A stretch of 64,000 nt of DNA from PBB1 sp040400875 (GTDB lineage Bacteria; Pseudomonadota; Gammaproteobacteria; Burkholderiales; Burkholderiaceae_C). Below, in pieces: positions 8,510 to 18,300 of this stretch (positions within the stretch are counted from its first letter, which is position 1; every line of letters starts with the position of its first letter). The notes under the pieces are model-generated. The model was not told the DNA's origin. It saw nothing but the letters and a program-made list of their open reading frames with translations, and did no database searches. Location of the stretch: contig JBBAPK010000005.1 of NCBI GenBank assembly GCA_040400875.1, positions 42,678 through 106,677 on the forward strand, in the 5' to 3' direction. The position numbers and the translations under genes are program-made.

Positions 8510-9507
8510 GGGATGTGGGGCGGCTGGGCACCCAGTTCAGTGAGTGCAGGGTGCCAGGGCCATTCCACGCGCTGGCGCAGCACGCGTTCGAAATGGCTGG
8601 GGTCGTGGGGGGTCAGCATGGTGGCGTCGCGTGGCAGGTGCAAGTCCCACAGCCGCGAGATCCAAAAACGCAGCGCAGCAGCGCGCAGCATGGCAGGCAG
8701 CAGCCGGTGTTCATCGGCGCTGAGCGGCCGCACCGCGTGGTACGCACCGACCAGTGCCATGGCACGGTCTTCTTCGAGCCGGCCCGAGGCCAGGTCGATG
8801 CACCAGTCGTTGAGGCACACGGCGATGTCGAACAAGAAGCTGTCGACGCCGGCAAAGTAAAAGTCGAACAGCCCGCTCAGGCGATCGCCGTCGGCTCCGT
8901 CATCGAACATCACGTTGTCTCGAAACAAGTCGGCATGCACCGGCCCGCGCGGCAACCCGGCGTAAGCGGCCGATGCAGCCACATGCTGCGCAAAGGCGAG
9001 TTCGCCTTCGATCAGCACGCGCTGCGGGTGAGAAAGAAATGGCGAGACCACCGGCACCGTCTCGGTCCACCAGGCCAGAGCGCGCAGGTTGGGCTGATGC
9101 ATCGTGAAATCGCGCCCGGCCAGGTGCATGCGGGCCAGCATGTCGCCCAGCTGCGCGCAGTGATGCGCGTCGGGTGCCAGACGGTTGCCGCCGCGCAGCC
9201 GGTTGACCACGGTGGCGGGCTTGCCGCCAAGCGTGTGCAGGATGTCGCCTTGGGCATCGGCCTGCGGGTCGGGCACCGGGATGCCGCGCGCGGCCAAGTG
9301 CTGCATCAGCCGCAGATAAAACGGCAACTGCTCGGCGCCCAGACGCTCGAACAGCGTGAGCACGAAGCGGCCCTGGCTGGTGTCGGCAAAGTAGTTGGTG
9401 TTTTCGATGCCGCCCTTGCAGCCCTCGAGCGATTGCAAGGTGCCGATGTTCAGGCGTGACACCAGCGCGGCAGCCGCCTCAAAAGGCACTTCGGTATAGA
9501 CAGCCAC
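8506..9507 (-). CDS. thrB: Homoserine kinase
   Basis: A 333-residue protein of the aminoglycoside-phosphotransferase-like homoserine kinase type, not the GHMP type found in enterics. It phosphorylates L-homoserine with ATP in threonine synthesis, in the cytoplasm. Visible motifs are GGIENTNYF near the N-terminus, GPVHADLFRDNVMF (catalytic loop with HxDxxxxN) near residue 190, and LFDFYFAGVD (metal-binding Asp) shortly after. The start codon is GTG. It overlaps the downstream membrane protein by 4 nt and lies next to DUF2782 and polA, an order also seen in Pseudomonas. Confidence 0.92.
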   Translation of the reverse strand: MAVYTEVPFEAAAALVSRLNIGTLQSLEGCKGGIENTNYFADTSQGRFVLTLFERLGAEQLPFYLRLMQHLAARGIPVPDPQADAQGDILHTLGGKPATVVNRLRGGNRLAPDAHHCAQLGDMLARMHLAGRDFTMHQPNLRALAWWTETVPVVSPFLSHPQRVLIEGELAFAQHVAASAAYAGLPRGPVHADLFRDNVMFDDGADGDRLSGLFDFYFAGVDSFLFDIAVCLNDWCIDLASGRLEEDRAMALVGAYHAVRPLSADEHRLLPAMLRAAALRFWISRLWDLHLPRDATMLTPHDPSHFERVLRQRVEWPWHPALTELGAQPPHIP

Positions 9508-9537
9508 GGCTTCAGCCTGCCGAAACGCGCGTGACGG

Positions 9538-9939
9538 TCAAAACGACAGCACCGGCCACACCCGCTTGCCCACCGCGCCGTTGAAGCCGTTGGGGCCTTC
9601 GCTCAGGTCGCGAGAGCCGTTGTCGGTGATGATCTCGTAGGGTTTGCTGCCGTTCTTGGGCGTGACCACGATGCGCTGCGAGCGCCCGCGCACTTTCAGC
9701 TCTTCGATTCGCACGTTGTCGTCATCGATGATCGTGAGGCGAACCACCGGCTCGCCGGGTTCGAGCTTGCCGGACTCGGCCGTGCCGGGCGGCACCGACG
9801 ATGCCGCCAGCGCCGGCGCCGGCGCAGGGGCCGAGGCTGCGGCTGAAGCGGGGGCTGGCTGTGCCGATGCGCTGCCGATCAGGCCCGCCGCAATGCAAAG
9901 ACCGCACAGGACGCGAATGGGGCAGGCGCTGGTGTTCAT
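9538..9939 (-). CDS. DUF2782-family exported protein
   Basis: A 133-residue protein with a signal peptide (about 1-26, ending ASA), an Ala/Pro-rich linker to about residue 58, then a small basic beta domain (VRLTIIDDDNVRIEELKVRG, VVTPKNGSKPYEIITD) matching DUF2782. The function is unknown. The ATG at 9939 is chosen because the signal sequence starts there; the frame stays open far upstream only as a shadow of polA. It lies between thrB and the divergently transcribed polA. Confidence 0.75.
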   Translation of the reverse strand: MNTSACPIRVLCGLCIAAGLIGSASAQPAPASAAASAPAPAPALAASSVPPGTAESGKLEPGEPVVRLTIIDDDNVRIEELKVRGRSQRIVVTPKNGSKPYEIITDNGSRDLSEGPNGFNGAVGKRVWPVLSF

Positions 9940-9990
9940 GTGACCGATTTTAGGCGCGGTGGCTGCGGTTGCGCCGCGCACAATGCGCCG

Positions 9991-12783
9991 ATGAATGCCA
10001 CGCCCCTGCCCGTGATGCTGCTGGTTGACGGCTCCAGCTACCTCTACCGCGCCTACCACGCGCTGCCCGATCTGCGCAGCCCCGACGGCGCGCCCACCGG
10101 TGCCTTGCACGGCATGGTGGCCATGCTGCAGCGCGCGCTCAAGGACGTGAAACCCGAGCACGCGGTGTGCGTGTTCGACGCGCACGGCCCAACCTTTCGC
10201 GACGAGTGGTACGCCGAGTACAAGGCCAACCGCAGCCCGATGCCCGAGCCGCTGGTGCAGCAAATCGAGCCCATCCACGAGGTTGTCAAGCTGCTGGGCT
10301 GGCCGGTGCTGATGGTGCCGGGCATCGAGGCCGACGACGCCATCGGCACGTTGGCGCGCGTGGCTGCTGCGGCGGGTCATCAGGTGATCATTTCCACCGG
10401 CGACAAGGACCTGGCGCAACTGGTCAACGATCGGGTGACGCTGATCAACACCATGAGCAACGAGCGGCTCGATGCGCCCGGCGTGGTCGCCAAGTTCGGC
10501 GTGCCGCCCGAGCGCATCGTCGACTACCTGACGCTGGTGGGCGACGTGGTCGACAACGTGCCCGGCGTCGAGAAAGTGGGCCCGAAGACCGCGGCCAAGT
10601 GGATCGCCGAGCACGGCTCGCTGCAAGGCGTGATCGCCGCGGCCGACACCATCAAGGGCACTGCCGGCGAGAACCTGCGCCGCGCGCTCGACTGGCTGCC
10701 GCAGGCGCAGCGGCTGGTCACGGTGCGGCTGGACTGCGATCTGGCCGATCACGTCCCCGGCTGGCCGAATTTGGATGCGCTGGCGCTGCGATCGGCCGAC
10801 CTGCCGGCGCTGCATGGTTTTTATGCGCGCTACGGCTTCAAGACCTGGCTGCGCGAGGTGGACGCGGTGCTCAAGCCGGCCGCGCCGCCGCCTGCGCCCA
10901 AGCCTCACTCGGACGGTCCGTTGTTCGACCTGCCCGACGACACGCCGCCCCACGTCGACGACGCTAACTTGCAATGCGAGACCGTGCTCAGCCGCGAATC
11001 GCTGGCCGCCTGGGTGACGAAGATCGAAGCCGCCGCGAAGGCCGGCCAGGTGGTGGCCATCGACACGGAAACCGACTCGCTCGACGAGATGGTCGCCCGG
11101 CTGGTCGGCATCTCGCTCAGCGTGGTTCCCGGCGATGCCGCCTACATCCCGCTGCGCCACGAGTACGCCGGCGCGCCCGAGCAGTTGCCTGTGGATGAGG
11201 TGCTGGCCGCGCTGCGCCCGTGGCTGGAAGACGCCGCTGCGCCCAAGCTCGGCCAGAACATCAAGTACGACGCCCACGTGCTGCAAAACGCCGGCATCAC
11301 CGTGCGCGGCTTTGTGCACGACACCATGCTGCAAAGCTATGTGCTCGAAGCCCACAAGCCGCACGGCCTCGAGAGCCTGGCGCAGCGCCACCTGGGGCGC
11401 AGCGGTCTGAGCTACGAAGACCTGTGCGGCAAGGGCGTGCACCAGATCCCGTTCGGCCAGGTCGATGTGGAACGCGCCTCGCGCTACTCGTGCGAAGACA
11501 CCGACATGACGCTGGCCGTGCACCGCGTGCTGTGGCCGCAGATCGAATGCGAGAGCGGGCTGCTCGACGTGTACCGCCGCATCGAGCTGCCCACGGCCTT
11601 GCTGCTGCAAAGCATCGAGCGCACCGGCGTGCTGATCGCACCGGCCATCCTGGCCGCGCAAAGCCAGCAGTTGGGCGAGCGCATGGTGGCGCTTGAGCGC
11701 GAGGCCTATGAGCTGGCCGGTCAGCCCTTCAACATGGGCAGCCCCAAGCAGGTCGGCGAGATCCTGTTCGACAAGCTCGGGCTGCCGGTCAAGAAAAAGA
11801 CCGCCTCGGGCGCACCGAGCACCGACGAGGAGGTGCTGACCGAGCTGGCCGCCGACTACCCGCTGCCCGCGCGGCTGCTCGAGCACCGCTCGCTGGCCAA
11901 GCTCAAGGGCACTTACACCGACAAGCTGCCGCTGATGATCAACCCGGCGACCGGCCGCGTGCACACGCATTACGCGCAAGCGGTGGCGGTGACGGGGCGG
12001 CTGGCCAGCAACGAGCCCAACCTGCAAAACATCCCGATTCGCACCGCCGAAGGCCGCAAGGTGCGCGAGGCCTTCATCGCGCCGCCAAGGCATCTGATCC
12101 TGAGCGCCGACTATTCGCAAATCGAGCTGCGCATCATGGCCCACATCAGCGAGGACCCGGGCCTGCTCAAGGCGTTTTCCGAGGGCATGGACGTGCACCG
12201 CGCGACCGCCAGCGAGGTATTCGGCATCGAGCCGGCGGCGGTCACCACTGAGCAGCGGCGCTACGCCAAGACCATCAACTTCGGGCTGATCTACGGCATG
12301 GGCGCGTTCGGGCTGTCGCAAAGCCTGGGCATCGAGCGCAGCGCCGCGGTGGCCTACATCGAGCGCTACTTCGAGCGCTTTGCCGGCGTCAAGCGCTACA
12401 TGGACAACACGCGCGAGTCAGCGCGCGACAAGGGCTATGTCGAGACGCTGTTCGGCCGCCGCGTCTACCTGCCCGAGATCAACGGCGGCAACGGCCCGCG
12501 CAAGGCCGGCGCCGAGCGTCAGGCCATCAACGCGCCCATGCAGGGCACCGCGGCCGACCTCATCAAGCTGGCGATGCTGGCGGTGCAGCGCGTGCTCGAT
12601 GAACAGGGCCGCGCCAGCCGCATCGTGATGCAGGTGCACGACGAACTGGTGCTCGAAGTGCCCGAGGCCGAACTCGACTGGGCGCGCGTCGAGGTGCCTG
12701 CGGCCATGGCCTCAGTGGCCGCGCTCAAGGTGCCGCTGCTTGCCGAAGTGGGCGTGGGCCACAACTGGGACGAAGCGCACTGA
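9991..12783 (+). CDS. polA: DNA polymerase I
   Basis: A 930-residue three-domain repair and Okazaki-processing polymerase. The N-terminal 5'-3' exonuclease (about 1-300) starts VMLLVDGSSYLYRAYHAL. The 3'-5' proofreading domain near 355 keeps the metal-binding DTETDSLDEM, so it looks active. The polymerase domain (about 540-930) has motif A DYSQIELR and motif C VHDELVLEVP. The ATG at 9991 gives the family-typical N-terminus. An upstream in-frame GTG at 9940 would add 17 unrelated residues. No Shine-Dalgarno is evident; a CACAAT hexamer at 9979-9984 sits just before the start. Confidence 0.97.
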   Translation: MNATPLPVMLLVDGSSYLYRAYHALPDLRSPDGAPTGALHGMVAMLQRALKDVKPEHAVCVFDAHGPTFRDEWYAEYKANRSPMPEPLVQQIEPIHEVVKLLGWPVLMVPGIEADDAIGTLARVAAAAGHQVIISTGDKDLAQLVNDRVTLINTMSNERLDAPGVVAKFGVPPERIVDYLTLVGDVVDNVPGVEKVGPKTAAKWIAEHGSLQGVIAAADTIKGTAGENLRRALDWLPQAQRLVTVRLDCDLADHVPGWPNLDALALRSADLPALHGFYARYGFKTWLREVDAVLKPAAPPPAPKPHSDGPLFDLPDDTPPHVDDANLQCETVLSRESLAAWVTKIEAAAKAGQVVAIDTETDSLDEMVARLVGISLSVVPGDAAYIPLRHEYAGAPEQLPVDEVLAALRPWLEDAAAPKLGQNIKYDAHVLQNAGITVRGFVHDTMLQSYVLEAHKPHGLESLAQRHLGRSGLSYEDLCGKGVHQIPFGQVDVERASRYSCEDTDMTLAVHRVLWPQIECESGLLDVYRRIELPTALLLQSIERTGVLIAPAILAAQSQQLGERMVALEREAYELAGQPFNMGSPKQVGEILFDKLGLPVKKKTASGAPSTDEEVLTELAADYPLPARLLEHRSLAKLKGTYTDKLPLMINPATGRVHTHYAQAVAVTGRLASNEPNLQNIPIRTAEGRKVREAFIAPPRHLILSADYSQIELRIMAHISEDPGLLKAFSEGMDVHRATASEVFGIEPAAVTTEQRRYAKTINFGLIYGMGAFGLSQSLGIERSAAVAYIERYFERFAGVKRYMDNTRESARDKGYVETLFGRRVYLPEINGGNGPRKAGAERQAINAPMQGTAADLIKLAMLAVQRVLDEQGRASRIVMQVHDELVLEVPEAELDWARVEVPAAMASVAALKVPLLAEVGVGHNWDEAH

Positions 12784-12809
12784 CGCTGATTGCGGCGGTG
12801 CCAGCGCTG

Positions 12810-13703
12810 TCAGCGTGAGGTCGGCGGATACAACGCCGCCCACGCCTGCACCGCGTTGGCCAGCCAGTCGGCCACCATGGTGCCGCTGGCGCTCACGCCG
12901 AGCACCGCACCGGCGGCTCGCAGCGCGGCCAGCGGCTGGCTCACATCGATGGCCTCGGCGCCGTTTTGCTTGGACAGTTTTTGCCCGTCGGCGGCCATCA
13001 CCACCGGCGTGTGCAGATAGTGCGGTGTGAGCAGGCCGAGCACGCGCTGCAGGTGGATCTGGCGTGGTGTGCTCTCGGTCATGTCGCCGCCGCGCACCAC
13101 ATGAGTCACGCCCTGGTCGGCGTCATCGACCACCACCGCCAACTGATAAGCCCACAGGCCGTCGCTGCGCTGCAGCACGATGTCGCCGATGGTCTGCGTC
13201 ACGTTTTGCGATTGCGCACCGAGCCGGCGGTCGAACCAATCGATCAGCAGGTCGCTGTCGTCATCGTGGGTGCAGCGCAGCCGCCAGGCCCGCGCGTGCT
13301 TGCCCTTGAGCCCGTGGCGGCAGGTGCCCGGGTACACCAGCTCGCCGTGGCGCATGCGCACCTGGCCGGTGGCTTCCCAGGCCAGCTCGATGTCGCGCCG
13401 CGAGCAGCCGCAGGCATATACGCACAGCTGATCGCGCAGCGACTGCAGGGCACGGGCGTAGGTGTCGCTGCGTCGGGACTGCCACAGCGGCGGCTTGTCG
13501 GGCAGCAAGCCGCAGTTGATCAGCTGCGCCAGCATGATGCGATCGGCTCCGACCACGCTGCGCGGCGTGTCGATGTCCTCGATGCGCACCAGCCAGCGCC
13601 CGCCATGGGCGCGCGCATCCAGCCAGCTGGCCAGTGCGGCGACCAGCGAGCCTGCATGCAGCGGCCCGGTGGGCGAGGGCGCGAAACGGCCTGTGGGAGT
13701 CAT
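12810..13703 (-). CDS. gluQ: Glutamyl-Q tRNA(Asp) synthetase
   Basis: A truncated glutamyl-tRNA synthetase paralogue of 297 residues, without an anticodon-binding domain. It attaches glutamate to queuosine at position 34 of tRNA(Asp). The HIGH-type motif is seen in APSPTGPLHAGSL, the KMSKS-type loop as KLSKQNGA, and a zinc site as CGC plus the Tyr/Cys pair in LVYPGTC. The ATG at 13703 is preferred over a TTG two codons upstream. It converges on polA with 26 bp between the stops. Confidence 0.92.
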   Translation of the reverse strand: MTPTGRFAPSPTGPLHAGSLVAALASWLDARAHGGRWLVRIEDIDTPRSVVGADRIMLAQLINCGLLPDKPPLWQSRRSDTYARALQSLRDQLCVYACGCSRRDIELAWEATGQVRMRHGELVYPGTCRHGLKGKHARAWRLRCTHDDDSDLLIDWFDRRLGAQSQNVTQTIGDIVLQRSDGLWAYQLAVVVDDADQGVTHVVRGGDMTESTPRQIHLQRVLGLLTPHYLHTPVVMAADGQKLSKQNGAEAIDVSQPLAALRAAGAVLGVSASGTMVADWLANAVQAWAALYPPTSR

Positions 13704-13772
13704 CGACAAGGGGCGGGATCAGGCTGATGGGGCTGCGAGTCTACAAAGCCGGCACGCTTGCTACATTCGCCC

Positions 13773-14477
13773 ATGGACACTGCACAAAGCGTGATTCGAC
13801 TGCTGCCCTGGGTGGACTGGGCCGCGCTGCTGCTGTTCTTCGCGGGCTGGGGCGGTTATGTCTGGTTTGCACGCCATCTGACAGACCAGCGGCCTTCGTT
13901 GCTGGCGTCGACCAACCGATTCCGCCGCGACTGGATGCTGCAGGTCACCCATCGCGAGGTGCGCGTGGTCGATGGCGTGTTGCTGCAAAACATGTCGAGC
14001 AGCCCGTCGTTTTTCGCGTCGACCACCATCCTGATCATTGGCGGCTTGCTGGCGGTGCTGGGATCGAGCAGCGCCAGCCAGGTGGTGAGCGAGATTCCGT
14101 TTGCCGTGCGCACCTCGTCGCTGGTGTTTGACATGAAGGTGGCGCTGATGCTGTCCATCTTTGTCTATGCCTTCTTTCGCTTCACCTGGTCGATGCGCCA
14201 GTACACCTTCGGCGCGCTGATGGTGGCGTCGGCACCCGAGGCCTCGCAGTTCGCCGAGCAGCAACTGTCGCGCGAAGCATTCGCCGAGCGTGCCGGCCGC
14301 GTCGTCGGGCTGGCCGCCGAGACCTTCAACGACGGCCTGCGCGCGTGCTACTTTGCCTTTGCCGCCCTGGCCTGGTTCGTCTCGCCCGTGCTGTTCGCCG
14401 TGGCCACCGGCGGCGTCATCTACGTGCTCTACCAGCGCGAGTTCCACTCGGACGTGCTGGCGGTGCTGGACGCCTGA
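13773..14477 (+). CDS. DUF599-family membrane protein
   Basis: A 234-residue protein with about four transmembrane helices: WAALLLFFAGWGGYVWF near the N-terminus, a pair around FFASTTILIIGGLLAVLG and ALMLSIFVYAFFRF, and a last helix near the C-terminus. The NRFRRDWM segment between helices 1 and 2 is typical of DUF599. The function is unknown. The ATG at 13773 is preferred to an upstream TTG. A TACATT hexamer at 13762-13767 immediately precedes it and no ribosome site is visible. Divergent from gluQ. Confidence 0.75.
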   Translation: MDTAQSVIRLLPWVDWAALLLFFAGWGGYVWFARHLTDQRPSLLASTNRFRRDWMLQVTHREVRVVDGVLLQNMSSSPSFFASTTILIIGGLLAVLGSSSASQVVSEIPFAVRTSSLVFDMKVALMLSIFVYAFFRFTWSMRQYTFGALMVASAPEASQFAEQQLSREAFAERAGRVVGLAAETFNDGLRACYFAFAALAWFVSPVLFAVATGGVIYVLYQREFHSDVLAVLDA

Positions 14478-14523
14478 GGCGGATGTGCTCGAGCGAGCGT
14501 TTCTTGCTGCGGCTCGGGCAGGG

Positions 14524-15303
14524 TCATGGCACGGGGCTGTCGGCAGCCTGTGACGCACTGGCCGCATCGGGACCGGCCGGACACAGGTCGGCGCCCACGG
14601 TGCGTCGCTCGTCGAAAACGAAGCAGCGCCCGTCGAAGTGCGCGCCCCCGGTTTCCTCGAAGTACTTGAGGATGCCGCCATCGAGTTGCATGACGCGCTC
14701 GATGCCGGCATCGGCCATGAACAGTGCGGCCTTCTCGCAGCGGATGCCGCCGGTGCAGTAGCTCACTACGGTCTTGCCGCGCAACGCCTCGCGGTGCGCG
14801 ATCGCGGCGGCGGGAAAGTCGCTGAACTTGTCGATGCGCCAGTCGATCGCGTTGTGAAAGCGGCCCTCGTCGACCTCGAAGGCGTTGCGCGTGTCGAGCG
14901 TGACCACCTCGCGGCCTTCATCGTCGTGGCCCTGGGCCAGCCAGCGCGCCAGCGTGGCCGGACTGACCGCCGGTGCGCGTTCGGACTGCGGGCGGATCGC
15001 CGGGTGGTTCATGCGGATGATCTCGTGCTTGACCTTGACCATCAGCTTGCCGAAAGGCACGGCATCGGACGGGCTTTCCTTGACCACGAGCGTGGCGAAG
15101 CGCGCATCGCCGCGCAGCCAATCGACAAAGCCACGCACGCTGACGGGGCGGCCGGCCAGAAACAGGTTGATTCCTTCTTGCGCCAGCAGCACCGTGCCCT
15201 TGAGCGCCCGCGCAGCGGCGTGATGCTGGATCTGCACGCGCAATGCGTCAGCGTCATCGAGCACGACGAAGTGGTAGGCAGAGATGTTCAGGATCGAAGA
15301 CAC
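14524..15303 (-). CDS. trhO: Oxygen-dependent tRNA U34 hydroxylase (rhodanese family)
   Basis: A 259-residue UPF0176/YceA-type protein. It makes 5-hydroxyuridine at the wobble position of tRNAs, the precursor of cmo5U/mo5U. The N-terminal domain begins ILNISAYHFVVLDD, and the rhodanese domain has the catalytic Cys in SYCTGGIRCEKA. I choose a GTG start at 15303 because family members begin at this point. The frame stays open upstream, but that part overlaps dnaE antisense and does not fit the family. Divergent from dnaE. Confidence 0.88.
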   Translation of the reverse strand: MSSILNISAYHFVVLDDADALRVQIQHHAAARALKGTVLLAQEGINLFLAGRPVSVRGFVDWLRGDARFATLVVKESPSDAVPFGKLMVKVKHEIIRMNHPAIRPQSERAPAVSPATLARWLAQGHDDEGREVVTLDTRNAFEVDEGRFHNAIDWRIDKFSDFPAAAIAHREALRGKTVVSYCTGGIRCEKAALFMADAGIERVMQLDGGILKYFEETGGAHFDGRCFVFDERRTVGADLCPAGPDAASASQAADSPVP

Positions 15304-15379
15304 GGGCGGCAGTGTAAGGACGGGCCGTGAGCGTGAGCGAAGGTCGGCCGGCGCGGGGGGCGTCCGTAAAATCAATCCA

Positions 15380-18300
15380 ATGCCTTTCGTCCACCTGCGC
15401 ACGCACACCGAGTACTCCGTCGTTGACGGCACGCTGCGGATCGACGAGGCGGTGGCGACCGCCGCAGCCGACCGGCAGGTGGCCATGGCCATCACCGATC
15501 TGAGCAATCTGTTTGGTGCGATCAAGTTCTACAGCGCCGCGCTCAAGGCCGGCGTCAAGCCATTGATCGGCGCCGATGTGTGGCTGGAGCCCGAAGCCAC
15601 AGACCGCCAGCCCACCCGCTTGCTGCTGCTAGTGCAAAACCACACCGGCTACCTCAACCTGTGCGAAATCCTCACTCGGTGCTGGTCCGGTCCGCCTTCG
15701 CAGTCTCAGCCCTGGACGACCTGGGCCGCATTGAGCGAGTTCAACGAAGGCTTGGTGGCCCTGTCGGGCGCCGATCTGGGCGCAGTGGGTCAGGCGCTGC
15801 TGGCGGGCGACACCCCCCGCGCACGGGACGTCGCTCAGCGCTTTGCCAGTTTTTTTGCCGGCCGCTTCTACATTGAGCTGCAGCGTGGCGGGCTGCCGGC
15901 CCACGAGGCGCATGTGCAAGCTGCGGTGCCGTTGGCGGCCGAGCTGGGATTGCCGGTGGTGGCCACGCATCCGGTGCAGTTCCTGAAGGCCGACGACTTC
16001 GAGGCCCATGAGGCCCGGGTCTGTGTGGCCGAAGGTGACACGCTGACCAATCCGCGCCGCGTCAAGCGCTTCAACGCCGAGCAATATTTGAAGTCGCAAG
16101 CCGAGATGGAAGCGCTGTTCGACGACGTGCCCAGCGCGCTGGCCAACTCGGTCGAGATCGCCCGGCGCTGCAGCCTGAAGCTGGTGCTGGGCAAGCCGCA
16201 ACTGCCGCTGTTTCCGACCCCCGAGGTCGACGGCGTGCGCATGGCGCCCGAGGCCTACTTTCGACAGACCTCGCACGAGGGTCTGATCGCGCGACTGCTG
16301 CAGCTCTACCCCGACGACGCCGAGCGCGAACGCGAGCGCGCGCGCTATGTCGAGCGGCTCGACTTCGAGATCGCCACCATCTTGAAGATGGGCTTTGCGG
16401 GTTACTTTTTGATCGTGGCCGACTTCATCAACTGGGCCAAGTCGCACGGCTGCCCGGTGGGCCCGGGGCGCGGCTCGGGTGCGGGCTCGCTGGTGGCCTA
16501 TTCGCTGAAGATCACCGACCTCGATCCGCTTCGCTACAACCTGCTGTTCGAGCGGTTCTTGAACCCCGACCGCGTGTCGATGCCCGACTTCGACATCGAT
16601 TTTTGCCAAGCCAACCGCGACCGCGTCATCGACTACGTCAAGGACAAGTACGGCCGCGATGCGGTCAGCCAGATCGTCACCTTCGGCACCATGGCCGCCA
16701 AGGCCGCACTGCGCGACGTGGGCCGCGTGCTGGGCATGGGTTACGGCCACGTGGATGCGATCGCCAAGCTGGTGCCCGCGCCGCCGGGCAAGGTGGTGAC
16801 GCTGCGTCGCCCTCCGCCCGATGTCGACGGCAAGCCCGACACCAGCATGATCTACGCGCGGCGCGAGGCGCCCGAGATCGAGGAGCGCGAAGGCAAGGAA
16901 GAAGAGGTCGCCGAACTGCTGGCGCTGGCCGAGCGCGTCGAAGGCATCGTGCGCAATGTCGGCATGCACGCCGGTGGCGTGCTGATCGCGCCGGGCAAGA
17001 TCACCGACTTCTGTCCGCTGTACATGCAGCCGGGCAGCGACAGCGCGGTCAGCCAGTTCGACAAGGACGACGTCGAGGCCATCGGCCTGGTCAAGTTCGA
17101 CTTTCTGGGGCTGGCCACGCTGACCGTGCTCGAGCTGGCCAAGGACTTCATCCGCGCGCGCCACGCCGATAAGCGCGATTTTTCGTTCGAGGCGCTGGCG
17201 CTCAACGATCCCGGCGCCTACCGGCTGATGAGCGAGGGCAAGACGGTCGCGGTGTTCCAGCTGGAAAGCTCGGGGATGCAGCGCATGCTGCGCGACGCCA
17301 AGCCCAGCGTGTTCGAAGACGTGATCGCGCTGGTGGCGCTGTACCGCCCCGGCCCGATGGACCTGATCCCGAGCTTTTGCGCCCGCAAGCACGGCCGCGA
17401 AGAAGTCGCGTACCCGCACGCGCTGATGCGCGAGGTGCTCGAGGAGACCTACGGGATCATGGTCTACCAGGAACAGGTGATGCAGGTGGCCCAGATCGTG
17501 GGCGGCTACACGCTGGGCGGCGCCGACCTGCTGCGCCGCGCCATGGGCAAGAAGAAGCTCGAGGAAATGATGACGCACCGCGCCATCTTTGCCGAGGGTG
17601 CGGCCAAGAAGGGCATTGGTGAACTCAAGGCCAACGAGATCTTCGACCTGATGGAGAAGTTCGCGGGCTACGGCTTCAACAAGTCGCACGCCGCGGCCTA
17701 TGCGCTGCTGGCGTATCACACCGCCTGGGCCAAGGTGCACTACCTGGCCGAGTTCACCGCCGCCAACATGAGCGTGGCGATCGACGACACCGACAAGCTC
17801 AAGATCTTTCACGACGACGCGGTGGCGCTGGGCATCGTGTTCGAGCCGCCCGATGTCAACGCGGGAGGCTACCGCTTCGAGCCCATCACGCCGGCCGATG
17901 CCGATCGGCGCCAGGGCGAGCGTGGCCGGGTGCGCTACGGGCTGGGCGCCATCAAGGGCACCGGGCAAGGCGCCATCGAGGCCATCGTGGCCGCGCGCAC
18001 CTCAGGCGGGGCGTTTTCCAGCTTGTTCGACTTTTGCGCGCGGGTTGACCGCGCCCGCATCAACAAGCGCACCGTCGAGGCGCTGATCAAGGCCGGCGCC
18101 TTCGACCGCTGGGGCGCCGAGCGCGCCCGACTGCTGGCCAGCGTGGGCCTGGCGCTTGAATTTGCCGATTCGCAGGCAGCGCATGCCGATCAGGGCGGGC
18201 TGTTCGACTTCGACGATGCGCACGGTTCATCGACGCAGGAGCCGGCCCTTGTTGAAGCCGAGCCCTGGGGCATTCGCGAGCGTCTGATGCTCGAAAAGAC

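Noticed and set aside
9940..12321. Long minus-strand frame continuing upstream of the DUF2782 gene, antisense to polA
   Set aside because: Only the last 133 codons carry a signal peptide and domain. The rest mirrors polA.
12781..12816. Hairpin ACGCTGA/TCAGCGT as a terminator between polA and gluQ
   Set aside because: Only 7 bp with a 20-nt loop and no T-run.
15629..17968. 779-codon minus-strand frame inside dnaE
   Set aside because: Shadow of dnaE, whose catalytic motifs are intact on the plus strand.
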